Shown: positions 6,766 to 13,996, counted from the first letter of the stretch. The stretch: DNA of 17,764 nucleotides from Kiritimatiellia bacterium (GCA_024405255.1 JAKSOY010000077.1:1-17764); one strand, 5' to 3'. A program made the numbers and translations. Notes: generated from the sequence alone by a model not told the origin.

Positions 6766-7806
6766 ATGACGAATCGCCGCGAGTTCCTTCAGACGACGTT
6801 GGGGATGGGGGCGATGGCCTTGGCGGGGCGTGCATGGGGCGGCGAGACCGCGCCGACGCGTCCGCTCAAGGTGTGCGTCTTTTCGGATCTTCATTACTGT
6901 CCCGGTGTCTTCGTCAATGACACGACGGCATTTCTCGAGCAGATCCTCGCTCGTGCCGAAGCCGAGAAATGCGATATGGTCATCCACTTGGGCGATTTTG
7001 TCCACGATGTGAGCAAGCCGTATGCGAAAGCGTTCTTGAAGACGTACAACGAATTCAAGATTCCGACCTACCACTGCCTGGGCAACCACGACCAGGAAGG
7101 AACGACCTACCAGCAGACATGCGAAGCCTATCGGATGCGCGACGGACATTATTTCTTCGACCGTGGCGGATTCCGTTTTGTCGTTGCCGATCCCAACTAC
7201 TGGCGGAACGAAGAGACTGGGGCGTATGTGCATTATCAGCGCTTCACCTATGGCGGAGGAAAGAATCGTACGCTCAACTGGATTCCGCCGGAACAGCTCG
7301 ACTGGTTGCGCGAAACGATCGAGACGTCGCCGAATCCCTGCGTGGTGCTGTCGCATCAGAGCTTTGAGCGTCCGACGAATGGCGCCGGCGTGCAGAACAA
7401 AGACGCCGTGCAGGCGATTTTCAATGCGGCGAATGCGAAGTGTCCGGGGAAGGTTCGGCTCGTCATGAACGGCCATTTGCATACCGACTATCTGCGGCTT
7501 CTGGACAACATCCTCTACTGGGATGTCAATTCGGCGAACTACGCCTGGTTTGACAAGACGCATACCTGCTACCCGGCTGATTATGTCAAGACGCATCGGC
7601 TCGCGAACCACAACCTTGGTTGGGCGCGTCCGTTGTCGGCGATTCTGACATTGACGCGCGAAGGGGGCGTCAAGATCGACGGCGCGAAGGCCGACTGGCT
7701 CTATGGTGTCACGCCTCAGCAGGCGAATCTGGCGCGCTTTGATGCGAACGGCCGCTTTTTCACGCCGACGATTCAGAGTGCCAATTTCAAGTTTGTCTAT
7801 GACTAA
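6766..7806 (+). CDS. Tat-exported calcineurin-like metallophosphoesterase
   Basis: The 346-residue protein starts with a twin-arginine signal (NRREFLQ, then a small-residue stretch ending near AWG), so it is probably folded with its metals before export. All blocks of the binuclear metallophosphoesterase core are present: SDLH at 40-43, GDFVHD at 76-81, GNHD at 106-109, SHQ with His197, and NGHLH with His237 and His239. It would hydrolyse a phosphomonoester or phosphodiester outside the membrane. The ATG follows the previous stop directly; AAAGGAAA within the end of the previous gene is the ribosome site. The substrate is not predictable. The neighbouring GDPD suggests joint release of phosphate from a phosphodiester-linked glycan or lipid, which is an inference from context. 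Confidence 0.87.
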   Translation: MTNRREFLQTTLGMGAMALAGRAWGGETAPTRPLKVCVFSDLHYCPGVFVNDTTAFLEQILARAEAEKCDMVIHLGDFVHDVSKPYAKAFLKTYNEFKIPTYHCLGNHDQEGTTYQQTCEAYRMRDGHYFFDRGGFRFVVADPNYWRNEETGAYVHYQRFTYGGGKNRTLNWIPPEQLDWLRETIETSPNPCVVLSHQSFERPTNGAGVQNKDAVQAIFNAANAKCPGKVRLVMNGHLHTDYLRLLDNILYWDVNSANYAWFDKTHTCYPADYVKTHRLANHNLGWARPLSAILTLTREGGVKIDGAKADWLYGVTPQQANLARFDANGRFFTPTIQSANFKFVYD

Positions 7807-7834
7807 CCGTTTTGAAATTAAAGGAGAAACGATC

Positions 7835-9103
7835 ATGCAAGTCAATCGGAGAGAATTTGTGGCCGCGGCGGGTGCGTTGGCGGTGGCGCCGACGGTCCTG
7901 GGCGAGGCGAAGAAGATTTTCAAAGTCGGACTTGTCGGTTGCGGCGGTCGCGGCACGGGGGCGATCCAGAACATCATGGATGCGGCGAAGCGGCTTGGAT
8001 GCGAGGTGAAGCTGACGGCGGCGGCGGACTTCTTCCCGCAGAAAGCCAAGGCCATTTGCGCCAAGTACGGTGTGGATGAGAAGTTCGCGTTCGGTGGTGC
8101 GAACGGCTACAAGAACGTGATTGCGACGGATTGCGAAATCGTCCTTCTCTGCACGCCGCCGTTCTTCCGTGCGCGCCAGGCGGCTGCCTGTGTTGCGGCG
8201 GGCAAGCATATCTTCGCGGAAAAGCCGATTGCAACGGATCCGCGCGGGCTGCGCGAGTTCTTGCAGGTGGTGGCCGAGGCGAAGGCGAAGAAGCTGTCGA
8301 TTCTCTCGGGCACGCTTCACCGCCATTCCAATCGTTTCCTGCGCCAGATCGGTCCGATCCGTCAGGGGGCCATTGGCAAGATCATGGGCGGACGCGTCTA
8401 TCGCTGCCATGGTTCGATGTGGGTTCGTCCGCGTCGTCCGGAAGATACGAACGCCTCGTATCTCGCGAACAACTGGTATCACTTTTGGGAGATGAGCGGC
8501 GACCAGGTGACGGAACAGGCGATTCACGAGGTCGACTTGGCGAACTGGTTCATCGGACGCTTCCCGCAGAGCGCGTTCGGCATGGGCGCGCGGTGGCGCC
8601 GTCCGGCGGGCATTGGCGACATCTACGATGAAATCGCCATCGACTACGACTATGGCGACACATTGCATGTGACCACGTTCGGACGTCACATGGATGGTTG
8701 CGCGAATCCGTTCGGAACGGTGCTCGTGGGTACCGAGGGCGAGATTTCCGTGGGTGGAAAGATCCGGCGTTTCGACGGCAAGCCCGTAGCGGAAGACCTC
8801 AAGATCATCGAAGGCCGTCATGACAGCGGACTCATCATGGAGCATGCGGACTTCCTTACGGGACTGATGACCGGCAATCTGCTCAACGAAGGCGAGCAGG
8901 TGGCGATGTCCACGGCAACGTGCATCATGGGTACGCTGGCGGCCTATTCGGGACGCCAGGTGCGGATGAAAGACCTGCTAGAGAACGAGCGGTCCGAATT
9001 CTTCAACGGCTGGAACGCGGGCTTCACCGCGCAGCTTTTCGAAGAGACGAACGATGTGCCGATGCCCAAGGAAGGCACGGGCATTGTTCCGGGGAAGGGT
9101 TGA
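7835..9103 (+). CDS. Tat-exported Gfo/Idh/MocA family oxidoreductase
   Basis: This 422-residue NAD(P)-dependent sugar oxidoreductase has a Rossmann N-terminal domain with GCGGRG after the KVGLVG strand, the diagnostic EKPIA at 129-133, and IHEVD at 230-234 whose His/Asp lie in the substrate pocket. It carries a twin-arginine leader (VNRREFVAAAG) and a hydrophobic stretch, so it would be exported with bound cofactor, as in glucose-fructose oxidoreductase-type and Bacteroides glycan-oxidising enzymes. The start at 7835 follows a strong AAAGGAGA (7820-7827). Together with the following isomerase/epimerase-type gene it resembles the oxidoreductase and lyase pair of the periplasmic 3-keto-glycoside route of glycan cleavage. 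The exact sugar and whether it oxidises C3 are unknown. Confidence 0.92.
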   Translation: MQVNRREFVAAAGALAVAPTVLGEAKKIFKVGLVGCGGRGTGAIQNIMDAAKRLGCEVKLTAAADFFPQKAKAICAKYGVDEKFAFGGANGYKNVIATDCEIVLLCTPPFFRARQAAACVAAGKHIFAEKPIATDPRGLREFLQVVAEAKAKKLSILSGTLHRHSNRFLRQIGPIRQGAIGKIMGGRVYRCHGSMWVRPRRPEDTNASYLANNWYHFWEMSGDQVTEQAIHEVDLANWFIGRFPQSAFGMGARWRRPAGIGDIYDEIAIDYDYGDTLHVTTFGRHMDGCANPFGTVLVGTEGEISVGGKIRRFDGKPVAEDLKIIEGRHDSGLIMEHADFLTGLMTGNLLNEGEQVAMSTATCIMGTLAAYSGRQVRMKDLLENERSEFFNGWNAGFTAQLFEETNDVPMPKEGTGIVPGKG

Positions 9104-9122
9104 AGAAACGGAGAGAACGCAG

Positions 9123-10076
9123 ATGATCAATCGACGTGAATTCCTGATGGCCACGGCGGTGGCGGGTGTGGCGGCGGCGGTCAAGGCCGAGCCGCCGGCT
9201 CCGGTGTTCAAGACGCAGCTGAAGAAGGCGCTGATTCGCAAGCGTTTTACGGAAGAGGTGCTGGCGGAACTGAAGGCTGCGAAGTTTCCGGGTGTTGAAC
9301 TGATGGACAAAACGGTCGATCTGGCCACGGCGCGTGCGGCGCGCCGGTTGGCGGAGGAGAACGGGTTCAAGATCCATTCGTTCATGGGTGGCTGGTACGA
9401 GTTCAATTCGGCGGATGCCGCGAAGCGTAAGATTGCGATTGAAACGGCGAAGCGGGATGTCTGCGTGGCGGAGGCCTACGGGGCGCCGGTGATGCTGATG
9501 GTCGCGGGCCGAGTGGGCGGGCCGATGCCGAAGCCCTCGCAGTTCGACCTCGACTTCGATCCGCGGACGTTGGAACTTCGTCGTGCGGCCAAGACGGGAG
9601 ATTTCGCGGCCTATGTGAAAGCGCAGAACGATGCGACGAAGTACGCGCAGGATGCCGTGCAGGAAATCATGCCGGTTGCGGCGGCGCATGGCGTCGTCCT
9701 TGGACTTGAAAACGTGTGGAACAACCTCTGGGTGAAGCCGGCGTTTGCGTCTGCCTTCATTCGTTCCTTCCGCTCGCCGTGGGTCAAGAGCTATTTCGAT
9801 CTTGGCAACCATGTGCGCTATGCGCCTGTGGAAGAGTGGTTGGCGGCACTGTCGGACCAGATCGTGAAGCTGCACATCAAGGACTTCAAGATCGATCGTT
9901 CGATGGGCAACGAAGGCAAGTTCGTGCGTCTCGGCGAAGGGTCCATCGATTGGAAGAGCGTACGCCGTGCGATCGACGCCATTGGCTACAATGGCTGGGT
10001 GTCAATCGAAGAGGGCGGTTGGACTTCGGCCGAATATTCGTCCATTATGGATCGTTTCTCTGCGGGAACGTTTTGA
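9123..10076 (+). CDS. Tat-exported sugar phosphate isomerase/epimerase-like TIM barrel protein
   Basis: The 317-residue protein starts with a Tat signal (INRREFLMATA) and belongs to the xylose-isomerase-like/AP-endonuclease-2 TIM barrel family. The metal-binding set is visible as Glu196 (GLENVWN), Asp226 (YFDLGNH), His251 (KLHIKDFK) and Glu296 (SIEEGG). An exported form cannot act on cytosolic sugar phosphates, so a free-sugar epimerase/isomerase, or a 3-keto-glycoside lyase/hydratase acting on products of the preceding oxidoreductase, is more plausible; that is inference from gene order and export signal. The start follows GGAGAGAA, 19 bp after the oxidoreductase stop. The next gene, a secreted glycosidase, starts 55 bp later. 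Confidence 0.88.
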   Translation: MINRREFLMATAVAGVAAAVKAEPPAPVFKTQLKKALIRKRFTEEVLAELKAAKFPGVELMDKTVDLATARAARRLAEENGFKIHSFMGGWYEFNSADAAKRKIAIETAKRDVCVAEAYGAPVMLMVAGRVGGPMPKPSQFDLDFDPRTLELRRAAKTGDFAAYVKAQNDATKYAQDAVQEIMPVAAAHGVVLGLENVWNNLWVKPAFASAFIRSFRSPWVKSYFDLGNHVRYAPVEEWLAALSDQIVKLHIKDFKIDRSMGNEGKFVRLGEGSIDWKSVRRAIDAIGYNGWVSIEEGGWTSAEYSSIMDRFSAGTF

Positions 10077-10131
10077 AGGGCGTTCTCGAGTTCGCGTTGA
10101 AAAAGGTTTACCATCAAAAAGGAAATGACGA

Positions 10132-11214
10132 ATGAACATCACTAAAGTTATGGTACGTACGCTCGCGCTTTGTCTGCTCGGGCTTTGTGGAACATCGTTC
10201 GCAGCGGAGGGACAGTGGACGGTCGAGCGGGCGAAGGCCTGGCAGGCGAAACAGCCGTGGTACTGCGGTGTCAACTATATCCCGGCCAACGCAATCAACT
10301 ACACGGCGATGTGGGATAAGACGAGTTTTTCGCCGGAAGTGATGCGGCGGGAATTGAAGTTGATGACGGACCTGGGCATGAACTGCGTCCGTGTGGTGCT
10401 TCAGTATGCGGTGTATGCTGATGACCCCGCGTATTTTCTTGCCGCCTTCGACCGTTTCCTTGCCATCTGCGACGACGCGAAGATCCGCGTGATGCCGATC
10501 TTCTTCGACGATTGCGCGTTCGGTGAAAACCGGGATCCGGTGCTGGGGGTCCAGTCCGAACCGCTCGAAGGGTGGTACGCGTGGGCGTGGAGTCCGTCGC
10601 CGGGGCATTCGATCGTGGCCGATCCGCGTGAGCACGGCAAGCTCGAGAAGTATGTGAAAGACGTCATGATGGCGCATAAGGACGATCCGCGCGTGTTTTT
10701 GTGGGATCTTTACAACGAACCGCGTCCGGGACAGAAGAGCCGTACATGGCCGCTTCTTCGGAAGACCGTCAAATGGGCGCGTGAGGTGAACCCCTCGCAG
10801 CCGTTGTCGATCTGCGTGTGGTGTGGGAACAAGGAACAGACCGAGTATGTGCTGGCGAATAGCGACGTTGTGACCTTCCATTGCTACAAGGATGCGGCAA
10901 ATACCGAAAAGCAGGTGAAGCATCTGCTCGAGACAGGACGCCCGGTCATCTGTACGGAGTGGTTGAATCGCACGTGCAAGTCCCTGGTCGCGGACTGCCT
11001 GCCCATTTTCGCCCGAAACAACGTGGGATGCATCCACTGGGGGCTCGTAAACGGCAAAACGCAGACGAATCTGCCGTGGGGACATCGTCCGGAAATGCTG
11101 CCCTACAAGGGCCCGTGGCAGCATGACATTTTCCGTGGAGACTACACGCCATACGATCCAGCGGAAATCGCGATCTTCAAGACGACGATCCAGCAGAAGA
11201 ACGTTGCGAAATAG
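10132..11214 (+). CDS. Secreted GH5-like (clan A) glycoside hydrolase
   Basis: The 360-residue protein has a Sec signal peptide (hydrophobic VRTLALCLLGLCGTSFA) and a (beta/alpha)8 retaining-glycosidase pattern. The likely acid/base is Glu196 in LWDLYNEP, His250 sits in VTFHCY, and the likely nucleophile is Glu276 in VICTEW. Arg in MNCVRVVLQY fits the conserved strand-2 arginine. Relatives are commonly labelled cellulase-family or beta-1,4-xylanase proteins; the substrate cannot be fixed here. It ends the exported-protein run and probably supplies oligosaccharides to the preceding oxidoreductase/isomerase pair, or acts on them. Its TAG stop shares its last base with the first repeat of the downstream array, so the present C-terminus may have been set by repeat insertion. 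Confidence 0.87.
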   Translation: MNITKVMVRTLALCLLGLCGTSFAAEGQWTVERAKAWQAKQPWYCGVNYIPANAINYTAMWDKTSFSPEVMRRELKLMTDLGMNCVRVVLQYAVYADDPAYFLAAFDRFLAICDDAKIRVMPIFFDDCAFGENRDPVLGVQSEPLEGWYAWAWSPSPGHSIVADPREHGKLEKYVKDVMMAHKDDPRVFLWDLYNEPRPGQKSRTWPLLRKTVKWAREVNPSQPLSICVWCGNKEQTEYVLANSDVVTFHCYKDAANTEKQVKHLLETGRPVICTEWLNRTCKSLVADCLPIFARNNVGCIHWGLVNGKTQTNLPWGHRPEMLPYKGPWQHDIFRGDYTPYDPAEIAIFKTTIQQKNVAK

Positions 11215-11284
11215 GGACAGACCCTTAATCGCAAGGGCCTGTCCCCAACGCAAGGGCCTGTCCCCAGCGCAAGGGCCTGTCCCC
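11214..11284 (+). repeat. GGGCCTGTCCCC array A (one inverted, three direct, 19-bp period)
   Basis: GGGACAGACCC at 11214-11224 is the reverse complement of the motif found elsewhere in this block. It is followed by three copies of GGGCCTGTCCCC at 11235-11246, 11254-11265 and 11273-11284, exactly 19 bp apart with the constant spacer ACGC/GCGC plus AA. The inverted first copy could pair with any of the direct copies as a stem. The array separates the glycosidase from a small membrane-protein gene and lies 5' of the transposase region. Confidence 0.85.
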
Positions 11285-11315
11285 GTTTAGAACAACTGAT
11301 CAAGCAAGAGATCGG

Positions 11316-11963
11316 ATGAACATTCTTGATGCGGATTGCCCGTTGTTTTCTAGAGAGCTGTTGACACCTTGGCGGTTGGTGACGTTGGTGGGCGGCCTTG
11401 CGGTACTGGTTCTTGGCTCGGTCGTGTTGCCGTCGGATGATTGGGATGTGCCGATTTGCTTTGTTATGGGCATCCCTGCCTATGTGCTTGCCCCTTGGGC
11501 GTTTCGACAGGTTTGGTATCTGCGCTGGAAATGGTTGCTTCTGGCAGCATTAGCGTTTTGGGTGACAGTCGACGGTTCCTATACACTCTATTGGGGACTA
11601 CGTGGTTTCCCGAATCTACCCGAGTTTCGTCCAGCGAACTTCGTCTATTGTCTGCCGTTGTTCTGGCTTGCTGGTTTCGTCTGGAACCTCGGACGTCGTG
11701 GCGAGCGGTTCAGTTGGCTTTTGTCCGAATGTTGGCGGCCCGAATGTCAGGGGCCCGACAATCGGCATCCCGATGGCCGGCAGTCCGTTAGTCAGCAGTC
11801 CGAATGTCTGAAGCCCGATGGTCACCTGTCTAATGGCGGGTTGCAGAAATGCCAGGAGGGTGCGTCCATATTGGCCCTCGCGGGGCGAATCGCCCTAATG
11901 TTCGTCGTGTCAAGCCCGACCCGCCTGTTGATAGAGGCTACCCTTGACATGTTCTCTCGGTAA
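11316..11963 (+). CDS. Small membrane protein with C-terminal pentapeptide tandem repeat
   Basis: I do not recognise this 215-residue family. Hydrophobic segments lie at about residues 19-38, 45-63, 71-85, 107-125 and, after the repeat, about 183-204. Between the last two is a 40-residue stretch (137-176) of eight five-residue units that follow the pattern [S/P][E/D]xxx, encoded by a 15-bp DNA repeat. The start ATG has only a weak purine-rich AAGAGATCGG upstream. Base composition is less G/C-skewed at third positions than in the neighbouring operon, and the gene is boxed between two GGG(T/C)CTGTCCCC arrays, so it may have arrived with the mobile block. The frame is open and has plausible membrane topology, but expression is not certain. 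Confidence 0.55.
   Translation: MNILDADCPLFSRELLTPWRLVTLVGGLAVLVLGSVVLPSDDWDVPICFVMGIPAYVLAPWAFRQVWYLRWKWLLLAALAFWVTVDGSYTLYWGLRGFPNLPEFRPANFVYCLPLFWLAGFVWNLGRRGERFSWLLSECWRPECQGPDNRHPDGRQSVSQQSECLKPDGHLSNGGLQKCQEGASILALAGRIALMFVVSSPTRLLIEATLDMFSR
11724..11843 (+). repeat. 15-bp tandem repeat, eight in-frame units
   Basis: Eight consecutive 15-bp units (11724, 11739, 11754, 11769, 11784, 11799, 11814, 11829) start with YCC or TCT and read roughly CCCGATGGTCGGCAG. They are in phase with the membrane-protein frame and translate as SECWR, PECQG, PDNRH, PDGRQ, SVSQQ, SECLK, PDGHL, SNGGL. There are no indels between units, so the reading frame has been kept. Confidence 0.85.
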
Positions 11964-11980
11964 CCACTAATTTTAAGTAA

Positions 11981-12036
11981 GGGTCTGTCCCCGTAATTGT
12001 GAGGGTCTGTCCCCATGTTTGTGCGGGTCTGTCCCT
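11981..12036 (+). repeat. GGGTCTGTCCCC array B (three direct copies, 22-bp period)
   Basis: GGGTCTGTCCC(C/T) occurs at 11981-11992, 12003-12014 and 12025-12036, exactly 22 bp apart, in the same orientation as the direct copies of array A. The spacers are AT-rich and not identical (GTAATTGTGA and ATGTTTGTGC). The array begins 17 bp after the membrane-protein stop and ends 32 bp before the candidate transposase promoter. Confidence 0.85.
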
Positions 12037-12068
12037 ATTGCCCTTGAAAATATTTTAAAATAACCCCC

Positions 12069-12096
12069 TTACAAAGATGAGGAATTATGGTACAAT
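12069..12096 (+). promoter_or_regulatory. Candidate promoter for the Y1 transposase
   Basis: TTACAA (12069-12074) and an extended -10, TGG-TACAAT (TACAAT at 12091-12096), are separated by 16 bp, just after an AT-rich tract. Transcription would begin near 12103 and pass through about 250 nt of hairpin-rich leader before the transposase ATG. No other -10-like element is obvious nearer the gene. Confidence 0.45.
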
Positions 12097-12102
12097 GTCG
12101 TT

Positions 12103-12322
12103 GCTTCCGGGAATTGAACCCACGGGCACGTGGTGAAGCGGGAGCCATCGTTGATACGAGGTCACCCTGAGGGAGCTACGGCGTTGAAGTCAGGCCCTCG
12201 TATCGCCGTCGTATGTCAGGGCGAGCTCGCCCGCGCGCTGCACACTTGGGCGTAAGCGTCTTCGGCACCGGCCTTTGGGCAAGGCCAATTCCGCAAATGC
12301 CTGTCCGGCCGCGTGGTCGGAC
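12103..12322 (+). other. Hairpin-rich untranslated region before the transposase
   Basis: No gene lies between 11964 and 12351. This part is dense in inverted repeats: GCTTC 12103-12107 with GAAGC 12135-12139 enclosing CCACG 12120-12124 with CGTGG 12129-12133; GATACGAGG 12153-12161 with CCTCGTATC 12196-12204; the perfect palindrome GGGCGAGCTCGCCC at 12219-12232; GGCCTT 12270-12275 with AAGGCC 12281-12286; and GTCCG 12303-12307 with CGGAC 12318-12322. HUH transposases of this type recognise hairpins in single-stranded DNA, so this may be an element end or a structured mRNA leader that limits transposase synthesis. Confidence 0.5.
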
Positions 12323-12351
12323 CTTCTAACCATTATGCGGAGAATCAGCCT

Positions 12352-13557
12352 ATGGCCCGAAAGAACAGAATTGTTGTCGAGGATGGAACCTACCACCTTG
12401 TCTCTCGAATTGCCCACCGCGAGTTTCTGCTTGCAGATCCTTTGCTCAAGGACCTCGTCGTCGATTGGATGTATGGCATCGCCGACTTCTGCGGAATCGA
12501 GGTACTCGCCTGGAACATCCTCGACAATCATTTTCACATTGAGGTGGAGATGCCGCAGGTTCCGAAGGAGTATTGGACTAACCCAGACCACGCTCCTGAG
12601 GTTGCGGCCTTCTCGTTGCGTCCACCCGAGTGTCACGCGCCGCGCTGGACGCCCGACCTTGCTGACATCGACCGCCTCCATTCTGCAGGGACGCCTCTTG
12701 TGATAACCCCCGGCGGGGATGAACCTTCCGAGTCGGCCGTTGTCGTTTCTCTCTCGAACGGCGTGCCTCTCGTGTCTCTGCCCCGGCCCGAGACAGGCTT
12801 CGTACTCTCCGACGACGAGATGATCTTTCGTCTTGGACGCCTTTCGTTTAATCATTCTGACCGCGCGGCGAGGACGGCTCGCCGCTGGGTACGGCTTCGA
12901 ACCGAAGGCCGTCATGACGTGGTCGAGGCTGAGAAGGACGCCCTCTGCCGCCGTATGTACAACATATCCCTCTTTATGAAGGAACTCAAGCAACGTGTCT
13001 CCGAGTACTTCAACCGTCGGCTCGGCCATTCTGGCCAGCTTTGGGAGGGGCGGTTCTACTCCGGCCTCGTCGAGGACGACCGTCTTGCGCGTATCTTCAC
13101 CACGGCCTACATCGACTGGAACGCCCCGAAGGCTGGCCTCGCGGAGGATCCGTCTGGCTGGCGCTGGTGCAGCTACTCCGTCGCATGCGGCGACGGCCCT
13201 TACGCTGAACGAGCACGGAAGGGCTACGAGAAGGCTCTCGGTTGTCCCTGGGAGGAGGCGCGGCGCATCCTAGAGTCGATTTTCATGGCGAAGCTCCCTG
13301 AAACCTACGATCCGAAGGCCGATCAGACTCACTATACCGTGGTAGACCCCGACGGGAAGGAGCGGAAGGTTGCCCTTACGCTCGCCCAGCTCATCAAGTC
13401 GGAGGCGAAACGCCTCTTCCGTGGTGGTTTCTTTGGCCGGAACATTGCGTTCGTGAAGGAAACAGCGCGGAAGTTACCAAAGAAGTTTCCGATACCGCAT
13501 GGACGCGAGGTCGAGTTCCTAAGTCGTTGTGACTGGAGTCTTCCAATGGTCGCATGA
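12352..13557 (+). CDS. Y1/HUH transposase (REP-associated, IS200-like type)
   Basis: The 401-residue protein is a single-strand DNA transposase of the Y1_Tnp fold. The N-terminus has the family pattern GTYHLVSR, the HUH metal motif is His60-Phe-His62 in DNHFHIE, and the probable nucleophile is Tyr219 in KQRVSEYFNRRLGHSG, followed by the typical QLWEGRFYSGLVED. Relatives domesticated as REP-associated transposases act on short palindromic repeats scattered in the genome, and this gene is flanked by arrays of such a motif. It is long for the family; much of residues 75-205, between the HUH motif and the tyrosine, looks like an insertion rich in Pro, Ser and Asp. The ATG at 12352 lacks a clear ribosome site. 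A long structured leader precedes it. Confidence 0.88.
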   Translation: MARKNRIVVEDGTYHLVSRIAHREFLLADPLLKDLVVDWMYGIADFCGIEVLAWNILDNHFHIEVEMPQVPKEYWTNPDHAPEVAAFSLRPPECHAPRWTPDLADIDRLHSAGTPLVITPGGDEPSESAVVVSLSNGVPLVSLPRPETGFVLSDDEMIFRLGRLSFNHSDRAARTARRWVRLRTEGRHDVVEAEKDALCRRMYNISLFMKELKQRVSEYFNRRLGHSGQLWEGRFYSGLVEDDRLARIFTTAYIDWNAPKAGLAEDPSGWRWCSYSVACGDGPYAERARKGYEKALGCPWEEARRILESIFMAKLPETYDPKADQTHYTVVDPDGKERKVALTLAQLIKSEAKRLFRGGFFGRNIAFVKETARKLPKKFPIPHGREVEFLSRCDWSLPMVA

Positions 13558-13800
13558 CGCCCCCTCCGGCTGTTACCCCACGCCAGGAGCGTGCGAAACC
13601 ATCCCCAAATTCAGATAGGAAATTGACGAAAGCAGATTCCCGAAGGGAACCTGCGGCGGAGTATTTCCATTGTGTGTCGAAAACCCTTCGTTTTGTAGTG
13701 GAATCATCCAATTTTTTATTGTCATTGGTCGTTTCTTTGAGTCGAGAAACGGTGTTCTTCCGTGTTGAAGTCACACAGCGTAAAGGTGTTTGTGCCAAAA
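13558..13800 (+). other. Intergenic stretch after the transposase, two hairpins
   Basis: No convincing gene is seen here; open frames on both strands are short or depend on the repeat array that follows. Two clean hairpins are visible: TTCCC-GAA-GGGAA at 13637-13649, and CGTTTCT 13730-13736 with AGAAACG 13745-13751. Neither is followed by a T-run, so neither is a convincing intrinsic terminator. They could form part of the right side of the mobile block. Confidence 0.4.
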
Positions 13801-13911
13801 GATCTGTCCCCATTGTATTAGGGTCTGTCCCCTTGGGGTTTGTCCCCTTGGGGTTTGTCCCCTTGGGGTTTGTCCCCTTGGGGTTTCCCTGTTGCCATAG
13901 GGCCTGTCCCC
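13801..13911 (+). repeat. GGGTCTGTCCCC array C with 15-bp GGGGTTTGTCCCCTT units
   Basis: The array opens with GATCTGTCCCC (13801-13811) and GGGTCTGTCCCC (13821-13832), continues with three exact 15-bp units TTGGGGTTTGTCCCC at 13833, 13848 and 13863, then a broken fourth unit at 13878 (TTGGGGTTTCCC), and closes with GGGCCTGTCCCC at 13900-13911. All copies point the same way. It ends 15 bp before the promoter of the next gene. The repeat gives an artefactual VPLGF-type open frame that should not be called a gene. Confidence 0.85.
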
Positions 13912-13925
13912 TGGGGGTGAGGTGC

Positions 13926-13955
13926 TTGATTTTTGGTTGGGGCAAATGATATAAT
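13926..13955 (+). promoter_or_regulatory. Promoter of the DUF6717-like operon
   Basis: TTGATT (13926-13931) and an extended -10, TGA-TATAAT (TATAAT at 13950-13955), are spaced 18 bp apart. The predicted start near 13962 leaves a leader of about 35 nt with AGAAAGG ahead of the ATG at 13997. An in-frame TTG at 13958 is too close to the -10 to be the translation start. Confidence 0.7.
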
Positions 13956-13996
13956 ATTTGGGAAATGATTTATTCCGAGAGAAAGGTTTGGTTGAG

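Noticed and set aside
5758..8064. 768-codon minus-strand open frame opposite the exported-protein genes
   Set aside because: Arg/His/Leu-rich antisense shadow of four recognised plus-strand genes, with no family motif.
12108..12125. GGGAATTGAACCCAC resembles the reverse complement of a tRNA T-arm (GGGTTCAATTCCC)
   Set aside because: No matching acceptor stem, D-arm or anticodon arm at the right distances, and the T-stem itself has mismatches. It fits better as part of the hairpins before the transposase.
13637..13649. TTCCC-GAA-GGGAA hairpin as transposase terminator
   Set aside because: No U-run follows; the stem is only 5 bp.
11214..13911. Repeat arrays considered as a CRISPR
   Set aside because: Units are 12-15 bp with spacers of 0-10 bp, no long unique spacers and no cas genes.
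13558..13949. Open frame on the plus strand through array C (repeated VPLGF) and a minus-strand counterpart (repeated NPKGT)
   Set aside because: The frames exist only because the 15-bp repeat is free of stops; they have no ribosome site and cross the next promoter.
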